A stretch of DNA of 43,287 bases, taken from contig CALXTM010000012.1 of assembly GCA_944391415.1 (NCBI GenBank), positions 1-43,287 on the forward strand. The letters are read 5' to 3'. This document shows, in pieces, positions 7,506 to 13,929 of the stretch. Each line of letters starts with the position of its first letter. The first letter of the stretch is position 1. Both the position numbers and the translations under genes were made by a program. The stretch is from an uncultured Alphaproteobacteria bacterium (GTDB lineage Bacteria; Pseudomonadota; Alphaproteobacteria; RF32; CAG-239). The notes beneath the pieces are model-generated. The model was not told the DNA's origin and did not search any database. It saw only the letters and a list, made by a program, of their open reading frames with translations.

Positions 7506-7580
7506 TTACTCTCAGCAATTATTAATGAATATGGCAAAAAAGCTCAAGAATATTACTTAAATCAATCGTGGAAAAATTAA
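7506..7580 (+). pseudogene. C-terminal remnant of a second transglycosylase-like effector (delta-A)
   Basis: An open frame of 24 codons with no start, ending INEYGKKAQEYYLNQSWKN. It aligns with the end of the intact effector (INDFGARTKTIYDNKPWEK): Asn, Gly, Tyr, Asn and Trp are at matching places and both stop right after. It lies 19 bases upstream of the second membrane protein, just as the intact A gene precedes a. Only the tail is left. The similarity is short but its position supports it. Confidence 0.6.
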
Positions 7581-7599
7581 ACGATAAAGGATCTAACCA

Positions 7600-8073
7600 A
7601 TGAAAATAGCCAAATATCTTTTTTTAGAATTGTTATTTATTATCCTCGTTATCAATAGTTACTGGTTTTTTGCTGATATGGGGAGAGATAATTCGGTATG
7701 TGTTGATGTTGGCAACTATTTAGAATTCGGATGGAGTAGCTATTTTCATTGGTTTAGGTCGGACGAAAATTTAGCTTGTCGTTTTACTTCTTTTGATACA
7801 TGGGCTTTTTTTATCCCGCTCATTATTTTTTATACAGGGCTTAAAGGTTACGGAAGTAAAAGATGGCATAAGTCTGTAACATGGCAGATTATTATACCTG
7901 AAATTTGTATATATCTTTTTGTGTATCTTGCTTTTCTTTTTAACCAATCCGGTTTTATTATGACAACAGGTAGTTTCTTAAACGCCACTTTAGGTGCAAT
8001 CATGTTTGGACTACCTTTAATTGTTTATGCCTTTTTTATCGCATTAGCCAATAGTCGATATATAACTCCTTAA
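7600..8073 (+). CDS. Multi-pass membrane protein, second candidate immunity partner (a')
   Basis: A 157-residue protein with AAAGGA before the ATG and about four hydrophobic segments (residues 6-26, 68-86, 102-122, 127-152). The loop after segment one holds a Cys pair (SVCVDV and LACRF), matching the layout of the 171-residue protein at 5382; sequence identity is low. It follows a remnant of a transglycosylase-like gene and is followed after eight bases by a remnant of a module-b homologue. I infer an orphan immunity-type gene kept after loss of its toxin. Confidence 0.6.
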   Translation: MKIAKYLFLELLFIILVINSYWFFADMGRDNSVCVDVGNYLEFGWSSYFHWFRSDENLACRFTSFDTWAFFIPLIIFYTGLKGYGSKRWHKSVTWQIIIPEICIYLFVYLAFLFNQSGFIMTTGSFLNATLGAIMFGLPLIVYAFFIALANSRYITP

Positions 8074-8080
8074 AACCCCG

Positions 8081-8185
8081 ATTGAGCATTTATTTTCCGC
8101 AGTTATCCGCCTAATCTATTATGGAGCAATGATTTGGCTTTGGAATACCCTAAGTAAGAATATATTGCAAAAAGAATACAGTTAA
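8081..8185 (+). pseudogene. Remnant of a second module-b membrane protein (delta-b')
   Basis: An open frame of 34 codons with no start, reading IEHLFSAVIRLIYYGAMIWL and then W..KEYS to a TAA. The core RLIYYGAMIWLW matches RIIAYTAMIWVW in the 201-residue protein at 6882; about eight of thirteen positions are the same. It is an internal fragment followed by unrelated codons. It shows that the b-type gene was once present after a' as well. Confidence 0.55.
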
Positions 8186-8327
8186 AACCTATCCTAAATA
8201 TCCATAAACACCCTGTGGATAGCAGGATTTGGTAAAAGTAATTAAAACCTATACCCAATAAAACGATTGTGTCCACGGTTAAAAAATGAGATGTTTAAAA
8301 TAACTTATTGTCGTTGATGTTAAGAAG
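8186..8327. other. Short gene-free stretch between convergent genes
   Basis: AT-rich with no ORF of note. I see two similar strings, TTAAAACCTATCC near 8182 and TTAAAACCTATACCC near 8242, but no clear hairpin terminator. Confidence 0.35.
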
Positions 8328-9134
8328 TTATAATCCTTTAACAGATTTGTTTTTTTGTTGTGCATTTAAATTTTCCTTAGCTTTAGCTAAACGGACTGCC
8401 TTTAATCTGCTTGGGCTAACTATATTTTCCATAGTTCCACAATAACTACGATATATAAATTTTTTTCCATCATCTGCCCGACAATTAAATCCGACACAGT
8501 TTTTTTTCTTTCGATCATAGACATCAGAATTTTCATTTACGGAAGCAATAAAATCTCCAAAAATTATTTTATCCATATTGGTATCCATAATTCGAGGCGC
8601 CTTATCTTTCATCGTATTTGCAGGATCATAAACATACATATGATTATCTTTTTCAAAAACAACATATGCATGCTCTCCTTTTTCACCACTTGATATTTCG
8701 ACTATACTACTAACCAGATAAGACTTTATTCCGCTTTGTTGACATAAATATTGAGCCATGGCAGCTCTTTCCGCACATATACAATATTTATGATCAACCA
8801 TGTAGGAAAAAGGCTCGCCGTCAAAAATACATTCTGTTCTTTCATATTCATCTTTTGCCTGACACCAGGGCATTGCATCTTCAATAAAACTTTGCATTAT
8901 CGCCATTTTTTCAAATACTGATGATGTTTCTTTCAATTTTTCTTGAGCTTTTTTGAGCTTCACACGAAACATGTTATTTTTTTGACAACATTCATCGACA
9001 TCAAAATTCATATTGCCTACCCAAGTTGTAGCTCCGCGTAAAAGTATAGGGAAATACCCTGACTTTATATTATTTGCTATAACAAAATCCGCCTTATTAT
9101 TAGCTACAATATCACAATCAAACTCATCAGACAT
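8328..9134 (-). CDS. Transglutaminase-like (papain-fold) protein
   Basis: A 268-residue protein; TTGGAGAT precedes the ATG. A transglutaminase-like Cys-His-Asp triad is readable in order: Cys in YCICAERAAMAQYL (about residue 118), His in GEHAYVVF (about 152), Asp in MYVYDPANT (about 167). The family includes peptidases and amide-modifying enzymes. The protein has about 12 cysteines and no signal peptide, and a Lys-rich C-terminus. It stands alone on the minus strand inside the effector-rich island. Its substrate is unknown; it could be an effector, a modifying enzyme, or a cytoplasmic protease. The fold assignment is by motif only. Confidence 0.65.
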   Translation of the reverse strand: MSDEFDCDIVANNKADFVIANNIKSGYFPILLRGATTWVGNMNFDVDECCQKNNMFRVKLKKAQEKLKETSSVFEKMAIMQSFIEDAMPWCQAKDEYERTECIFDGEPFSYMVDHKYCICAERAAMAQYLCQQSGIKSYLVSSIVEISSGEKGEHAYVVFEKDNHMYVYDPANTMKDKAPRIMDTNMDKIIFGDFIASVNENSDVYDRKKKNCVGFNCRADDGKKFIYRSYCGTMENIVSPSRLKAVRLAKAKENLNAQQKNKSVKGL

Positions 9135-9204
9135 TTATTTTATCTCCAAACTTTAATAATAAAGGAATTTTATCATAAAAAACAAACAAGAAAAAGCTAT
9201 AATA

Positions 9205-9667
9205 TTATAAAACCTTTTCTTTCTTACTCACCAATATCTTTAGTTTGTTAAGATTTTTGATGTTTTCACTTTGTTGATAAATTTTTCCATAATCTTCAAT
9301 ATTTGGTACCAATCCATCAACAATTGTTAAATTTAGGCTTTGTTGATTATATAAATCGGCAACAGACAAAATTGCCCCCCCAAGATACCGATGTTATCAT
9401 TAAGTGTCAAACCAAGAGCAGAGAATACAATAATAAATTCTTCACATGTAAGAGCCTTTTAAAAAATTTTCTATCCACTTTTACCCTGTTGCCAGCATAT
9501 ATTTTTTCCATTTTTTTCATTATACACTTGCTCAATTTACGGTGCAGAACAAAAATATCATATTCCGTCTCAACTGATTTTGTATCAATCAATGATTGAA
9601 TAGCTATACTTGCAGGCAATGCATATTTATTATCAAAAGAAAATACTATAGGCACCGTAGTTTTCAT
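9205..9667 (-). pseudogene. Glycosyltransferase family 8 pseudogene
   Basis: The start at 9667 reads MKTTVPIVFSFDNKYALPAS, then IQSLIDTKSVETEYDIFVLH, the N-terminal nucleotide-sugar site region of GT8/LPS glycosyltransferases. The frame then drifts: IIVFSALGLTLNDNIGILGG is in another frame and AILSVADLYNQQ to KKEKVL lies in a third, past a run of seven C at 9375-9381 (G on the coding strand). Much of the family's middle, including the DxD region, is missing. The gene is therefore broken by at least two shifts and a large deletion. The intact form would transfer sugars to lipopolysaccharide or another acceptor. Confidence 0.75.
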
Positions 9668-9820
9668 TCATTCCTCCATTTGCAGGACAGAGGATAACGA
9701 ATAAATATTAATGAATTCTAAAAACGCTATTGACCTCGCGCAAAAAAATAGACAAAAACAAAAATTTATGATATTTTAATTATAATATTGTAATTACGAG
9801 TATATTTGAATGGTGATAAT

Positions 9821-10243
9821 ATGGAAAATGATGTTTTATATAATGTAGTGGATGCTATCAATCTTTCACCAGAATATTTTCAAGCTTTAGGTCTCAGTTC
9901 TGTTCTGTTAAAAAGTCATCAATTAAAAAAGTGTAATAAAGCAGAAGAAGCGTCCTCAGAAACGAGAGAAATATCTGGAGAAACATTTGGAAAGATTATC
10001 GAAATGTTAAAAAAACATGATAAAAAGTTTGACGATAATCTGGATGCTAAAGATGATTATTCTCATTATAGTTGCTATGTTGCACCTAATGGTTTATCTG
10101 GTTTTTGTATTAACCAAGATACTAAGGAGTTTTGTAATTTTTATTCAGTTCAAAAAGGATTGGGCGGCAAAATTTTTTCTTATGCTTTAGAAAATTATGA
10201 CTGTTTAGGCATTAGTAATGCTTTGCCAAATATTAAAAGATAA
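9821..10243 (+). CDS. Hypothetical protein, possibly a truncated GNAT-like domain
   Basis: A 140-residue protein from the ATG at 9821 (GGTGAT upstream; a TTG at 9806 is less likely). The C-terminal half, YVAPNGLSGFCINQDTKEFC, NFYSVQKGLGGKIFSYALEN and then YDCLGISNALP, loosely resembles phage-type GNAT proteins with a pattern of nucleotide-binding loop (QKGLGGK) and A..NYDCL. The expected C-terminal strand is missing: the ORF stops where sequence homologous to the downstream DHH gene begins, so it has probably lost its end by a deletion joint at about 10240. The family assignment is weak. Confidence 0.4.
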   Translation: MENDVLYNVVDAINLSPEYFQALGLSSVLLKSHQLKKCNKAEEASSETREISGETFGKIIEMLKKHDKKFDDNLDAKDDYSHYSCYVAPNGLSGFCINQDTKEFCNFYSVQKGLGGKIFSYALENYDCLGISNALPNIKR

Positions 10244-10244
10244 A

Positions 10245-10360
10245 TTTCAAGGATGGGCTGGCGGTAGTGGATTAGGAAATGAAAACGAAATAGCTTTTTT
10301 TGGGGGGGCTATCCTAATCATGAAGATATTCTTAAATTTATAACAGAATATTTTTCATGA
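10245..10360 (+). pseudogene. C-terminal remnant of a second DHH-type protein
   Basis: Reads FQGWAGGSGLGNENEIAFF, then, after a one-base shift in a run of seven G (10302-10308), YPNHEDILKFITEYFS and TGA. This matches FGGWTGGSGLGNENGTAFWG and then YPDHKVVTDYVLKY of the intact protein at 10633. Its N-terminal 240 residues are gone. The stop codon's last base is the first base of repeat copy 2. The fragment shows an earlier duplication of the DHH gene. Confidence 0.8.
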
Positions 10361-10504
10361 ATAAACTTCCACTAGCTAACGCAAGTGGTATTACCTGTTC
10401 CGAACTACGTTCGCCCTGCCCAAAGGCTTCGCAAGCCTAACGGCTGGGCAGGTATGTCTACATCTACCTGCTTACGCAGGTAGTGTTACGTTCGAATCAT
10501 AAAA
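10360..10504. repeat. 145-bp hairpin-rich repeat, copy 2
   Basis: Identical to 3614-3758. It lies between the DHH remnant and a terminator, again with ATAAA at both borders (AATAAAC on the left, CATAAAA on the right). Perfect identity over 145 bp, next to flanking repeats that have diverged, suggests recent movement or gene conversion. Confidence 0.85.
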
Positions 10505-10528
10505 GCCAAGGATTTTCCTTGGCTTTAT
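10502..10528 (+). terminator. Rho-independent terminator after repeat copy 2
   Basis: AAGCCAAGGA, loop TTT, TCCTTGGCTT, then a short T-containing tract. Its sequence is unrelated to the terminator behind copy 1, so the repeat, not the terminator, is what recurs. Confidence 0.75.
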
Positions 10529-10632
10529 GCTTTTAAAACGTTCTGATATTAATTCTTTTATGTTTACCAATATTTAATTCCATGCTATTATTATAATGGT
10601 AGTCTGGTAGATTTTTTATATGGAGGTTAAGC

Positions 10633-11502
10633 ATGGATAAAGAAGATTTACATTTTTTTCTAGGTGGAAAAGATTTAGAAATGGAAGCAATTAAGGCCAT
10701 TTTGACAGAAAAGCACATTCCATTTAGTGATAAAAAACTAGGTTGGGATGCTGGAACCTCCGCTTATAGTGAAGAAATTGAGCAAGTTTCAAAAGCTGGA
10801 AAAATACCTGTATTAATAGAGCTATCTCAAAATTCTCAAATTCCAGATAATGCCATTATGATAGACCATCATAATGAAAATGCTCATAAGCCAGCCTCTA
10901 TTTTACAAGTTTGTCAACTTTTGAATATTAATCCAACACGGAAAATGCAGCTAATTGCAGCAAATGATAGCGGATATATTCCTGCAATGCTTCAAATGGG
11001 GGCTTCTCAAAAAGAAATAGATGAAATTCGTCTTTTAGATAGGAAATGCCAGGGAATTACAGATGAACAAGAAAAAGAAGCTGAAAGAGCTATTGCAAAT
11101 AAGAAAATTCAAAATGGTGTAACCATTATTGAAATGTCTCATTCTAAGACAGCCACTGTTACTGATAGACTTTTTGATCCTAAAACACAACAAAACTTAT
11201 TAATCTTATCTGCCGATGGCGAAGTTAATTACTTTGGTGATGGTAAATTATGCGAACTGTTGAAAGGTAAAGCAGTTGGAACCAGACCTGCTTCTTGGGA
11301 TCCATCTCAAACTGAAACTATATATGACAACTTTGGAGGATGGACTGGTGGCAGCGGATTAGGAAATGAAAATGGAACTGCTTTTTGGGGTGGATATCCT
11401 GATCATAAAGTGGTAACAGATTATGTGCTAAAATACAACAGAGATAAAAACGCCAGAACAGTAGCTATGGTTAAATCAAACCAAGGAAATATAGATAAAT
11501 AA
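10633..11502 (+). CDS. DHH-superfamily-like phosphoesterase-type protein
   Basis: A 289-residue protein with GGAGG six bases before the ATG. It opens with HFFLGGKDLEMEAIKAIL and holds a DHH-type metal-binding motif, MIDHHNENAHKPASILQV (about residue 77), followed by LIAANDSGYIPAM and GITDEQEKEAERAI. A Gly-rich segment GGWTGGSGLGNENGTAFW near residue 236 resembles the substrate-binding glycine motif of DHHA1 domains. DHH proteins hydrolyse phosphodiesters in short RNAs, cyclic dinucleotides or pyrophosphate; the substrate here cannot be read. It is followed by its own terminator. A truncated paralogue lies just upstream, so the gene was duplicated inside the island. A defence or signalling role is only a possibility. 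Confidence 0.65.
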   Translation: MDKEDLHFFLGGKDLEMEAIKAILTEKHIPFSDKKLGWDAGTSAYSEEIEQVSKAGKIPVLIELSQNSQIPDNAIMIDHHNENAHKPASILQVCQLLNINPTRKMQLIAANDSGYIPAMLQMGASQKEIDEIRLLDRKCQGITDEQEKEAERAIANKKIQNGVTIIEMSHSKTATVTDRLFDPKTQQNLLILSADGEVNYFGDGKLCELLKGKAVGTRPASWDPSQTETIYDNFGGWTGGSGLGNENGTAFWGGYPDHKVVTDYVLKYNRDKNARTVAMVKSNQGNIDK

Positions 11503-11523
11503 TCATATGATTTTATTTTCTGA

Positions 11524-11550
11524 GGAGAGATGAAGTGTCTCTCCTTTTTT
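11524..11550 (+). terminator. Rho-independent terminator of the DHH-type gene
   Basis: GGAGAGA, loop TGAAGTG, TCTCTCC and six T, 22 bases after the stop codon. Confidence 0.85.
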
Positions 11551-11724
11551 AGCAAAAAAATTGCGTACTTTTACGGTTTTTCAGTTTAAAATTAAAAATA
11601 TGCAAAAAGTGTATTGCAAAGTGTATAGCATTTGTAAAAATTTATTTTTAAGTTTTAAGCAAACCCAAGCTTTTTAATTGGATTTGAAAGATATTGGTAA
11701 GTTTTCCACCTAGCGCATCAACAA
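11551..11724 (+). repeat. Right copy of the diverged ~170-bp direct repeat bounding the island
   Basis: Matches 3219-3390 in the same orientation. The best-kept block is TTGCAAAGTGTATAGCAT followed by TTGTAAAAATTT (about 11613-11643), then AAGCAAACCCAAGC and GATATTGGTAAG. It ends CCTAGCGCATCAA and leads into a terminator, as the left copy does. A candidate right attachment site of the island. Confidence 0.7.
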
Positions 11725-11755
11725 AAAACACCCTCGTGATGAGGGCGTTTCTTTT
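11724..11755. terminator. Terminator at the right island edge
   Basis: ACACCCTC, loop GTGAT, GAGGGCGT with one mismatch, flanked by A-rich and T-rich tracts. It also lies just past the stop of the convergent nitroreductase gene and could serve both directions. Confidence 0.75.
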
Positions 11756-11758
11756 ACA

Positions 11759-12361
11759 CTACATATAAGGCCATCCGATGGTTTGGGTTATCATCACCTT
11801 TTCATCTTTTAGCCCCAAGGCTTTACCTATTTCCTCAAAATCTATCATTCCCCGAACCACATTATTAAGCCCTTTTGCCGCGCAATAAAGCCCCACATTT
11901 TGATAAGCAGATCCTGCGTGCATCTGCGCATATCCTCTTTCATCGGGAGTTGCGGTAAATATCAATGTCAACGGGGCCTCTGCCACAAAATCCTGCTTGG
12001 CGATAAACCCCATAACATCTTTGGCCTCACCCACTTTGGTCAAATTATTTTCTTTTCCGTCATAAAGCCAAATCTCATCATCAAACACGGCATAAACATT
12101 CATTTTTTGCAAATTTCTGGCCGTTGGAATTGTTCTTTTATCATCATGTGACACTCCCCAAGCTGCAAACAAAATATTGCTCAAATCCTGATCATTGATT
12201 TTTTTGGCGCTAAATTCTCTTGCGGTTTTGCGCTTAGCAATCGCCTCCATTATAGGCATTCCGCCCTCTGTCTCTGGAGCAGGCAAGGTTTTAACATTTT
12301 CGGCCGCCATTACCGGCATTGCCATTGACATCAAAGCCGCACCAACAAATTTTTTAAGCAT
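11759..12361 (-). CDS. Exported nitroreductase-family protein
   Basis: A 200-residue protein with a signal peptide (MLKKFVGAALMSMAMPVMAA). The mature part has the nitroreductase pattern: EAIAKRKTAREFSAKKI, then LSNILFAAWGV, PTARNLQKMNVY, MHAGSAYQNVGLYCAAKGL and an ending MITQTIGWP. It resembles the SagB-like/short nitroreductase group that binds FMN. Members reduce nitro groups, quinones or flavins, or oxidise peptide heterocycles; the substrate here is unknown. Export to the periplasm is unusual for an FMN enzyme but is seen in host-associated bacteria. It stands alone, outside the right edge of the island, and its base composition is that of the chromosome. Confidence 0.8.
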   Translation of the reverse strand: MLKKFVGAALMSMAMPVMAAENVKTLPAPETEGGMPIMEAIAKRKTAREFSAKKINDQDLSNILFAAWGVSHDDKRTIPTARNLQKMNVYAVFDDEIWLYDGKENNLTKVGEAKDVMGFIAKQDFVAEAPLTLIFTATPDERGYAQMHAGSAYQNVGLYCAAKGLNNVVRGMIDFEEIGKALGLKDEKVMITQTIGWPYM

Positions 12362-12468
12362 TTTATTTCTCCTTTTTCTATAACTAAATATCTTGTTGTT
12401 ATTTCCAAAATTCCAAATAAATAGAAGAATGTCAAATGATTCTTTTTACTGGATTTTTTGAAATCTTG

Positions 12469-12477
12469 TGCTATAAT
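12469..12477 (+). promoter_or_regulatory. Extended -10 promoter of the 59-aa gene
   Basis: TG-C-TATAAT, a perfect extended -10 element, 46 bases before the start codon. No good -35 is seen, as is usual for this promoter class. Confidence 0.5.
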
Positions 12478-12522
12478 ATATATCTGTAGTCCACCATTTT
12501 ACATTAAGGAGGATTTACAACC

Positions 12523-12702
12523 ATGAAATATTCGGACCGTTATATTGGAAAAATCAAATTAGATGAGCAGCTTAAGTTGGAAACCTGTTTTGCCGAAGAG
12601 CAAAAATATGTCTGGAAAAATATGGTCAGAATAGAGAAGATAAAGAAAGAAAATCTTAACCAGAAATATCGTTTATTAAGTCGTAGTGCCAGAGCCAACT
12701 AG
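12523..12702 (+). CDS. Small basic protein, 59 aa, unrecognised
   Basis: The ATG at 12523 has a near-perfect ribosome-binding site (AAGGAGG, ten bases upstream) and an extended -10 promoter. The product is basic and helical: MKYSDRYIGKIKLDEQLKLE, then WKNMVRIEKIKKEN and LSRSARAN. It overlaps the end of the convergent EAL-like gene by four bases. I know no family. The strong initiation signals are the reason for calling it real. Confidence 0.65.
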   Translation: MKYSDRYIGKIKLDEQLKLETCFAEEQKYVWKNMVRIEKIKKENLNQKYRLLSRSARAN

Positions 12703-13928
12703 CGTTTTGGGCTTGCGGCATTCAGAAGGCGTTGAATATATCTACCTTGATACAAATTAATTCCCAATGAATTACCAACCTCTACCGCATTGGCATCGTC
12801 AATGCGGCAGAGGATTATCTTGGCTCTTTCGGCTTTATTAACATAATCCATAAAATGCTTATCTTCATTAATCACATCGACAAACGAAGGATGCCAAACA
12901 ATTTTCATCAAATCGCAGTCGAGTTTTGTTCTGTTCAAATATTTGAGTTTATCAACCGTTATACCGTCGATACATATTTTATATCCCCGTGCCTTGGCAA
13001 AAGTTTTTGCCAAGATAAACGACCTTATATCACTAAAAATATCGACCAATTGCAGTTCCAGGATTATACTCTGCCTCATTGAGCCGTTAATACTATCATC
13101 AAAACGCAAAAAATCATCTGACAATATTGTCGACACATTAATATTGATGCTGAAATTACCGATTAATGCCCCGTCATCATGCCTTGATATAATTTCCAAA
13201 ACTCTTTTATCAAGCGTTTCGGTCAATGCCAAAAACAACCACGGATTGGCGGTTATTTCAACCTCAGGCAACAAAGAATCTCGCATATCTGGTATTGAAA
13301 CGAACACTTCCTCAAACACTCTTTGCGGAAACGATTTTCCGATAACGGCACAAATTGCTTGTCTCCTGATAAAACTTGAAAAATCTGCCACCGAAATAAT
13401 TTTTTGTACTTTTGCCAACATATCGGTTGTCAACTCGCGTTGAAAATGCCGATTGGATGTATTAAAGAATGAAAACCTTTGGCGCTCTTGCTGTTCTTTT
13501 TGCCTATCAGGCGTTTTCTGACAAGCCGCCACCACTTTTTTGGCAAGATCTGCCTCTTCCGCAGCCAAATCATAAAATATTGCAATACCTGCTGTTTCAA
13601 GATTATCTGCATCTCTGACTTTTGCATCGTCTTGCAACAAAAAATGTATTCTAACCATGCAAGAATCTATTTCATCTTGCGCTTTTTTGTTAAATATCAC
13701 CAACATATCGTTATTTGGCAGCACAAATGTTTTGGCCATAGCCTTTCTTATCAATGGCATAAACACATCAACCATATTATTTTTATTTTGCTGCATATAA
13801 GGAGTATCCTGCAACATCCGCAGATTAAGATACAGTGCTTTATAATCTCCGCGTCTGGTGCAGAATTTATTGATATATTCAAAAATTCCGTTTTCTTTTT
13901 TTATCTCTCTTTGCCCGTATTCTACCAT
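12699..13928 (-). CDS. Degenerate EAL-domain-like protein (second of a pair)
   Basis: A 409-residue paralogue of the gene just upstream. The N-terminal 130 residues (YKALYLNLRML, FVLPNNDMLVIF) look like a poorly conserved GGDEF/PAS-type region. Residues 165 onward follow the EAL fold: SININVSTIL, IILELQLVDIF, ARGYKICIDGITVDKLKYLN, LDCDLMKIVWHPSFV, LGINLYQGRYI. The EAL tripeptide, the DDF pair and the EGVE glutamates are missing, so c-di-GMP hydrolysis is unlikely; binding or a scaffold role is possible. The ATG follows the upstream stop by one base (TGAGATG). It may be the last gene of the rod-shape transcription unit. Confidence 0.65.
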   Translation of the reverse strand: MVEYGQREIKKENGIFEYINKFCTRRGDYKALYLNLRMLQDTPYMQQNKNNMVDVFMPLIRKAMAKTFVLPNNDMLVIFNKKAQDEIDSCMVRIHFLLQDDAKVRDADNLETAGIAIFYDLAAEEADLAKKVVAACQKTPDRQKEQQERQRFSFFNTSNRHFQRELTTDMLAKVQKIISVADFSSFIRRQAICAVIGKSFPQRVFEEVFVSIPDMRDSLLPEVEITANPWLFLALTETLDKRVLEIISRHDDGALIGNFSININVSTILSDDFLRFDDSINGSMRQSIILELQLVDIFSDIRSFILAKTFAKARGYKICIDGITVDKLKYLNRTKLDCDLMKIVWHPSFVDVINEDKHFMDYVNKAERAKIILCRIDDANAVEVGNSLGINLYQGRYIQRLLNAASPKR

Positions 13929-13929
13929 C

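Noticed and set aside
9303..9599. Plus-strand 98-aa ORF
   Set aside because: Antisense to the GT8 pseudogene, no ribosome-binding site, no family pattern.
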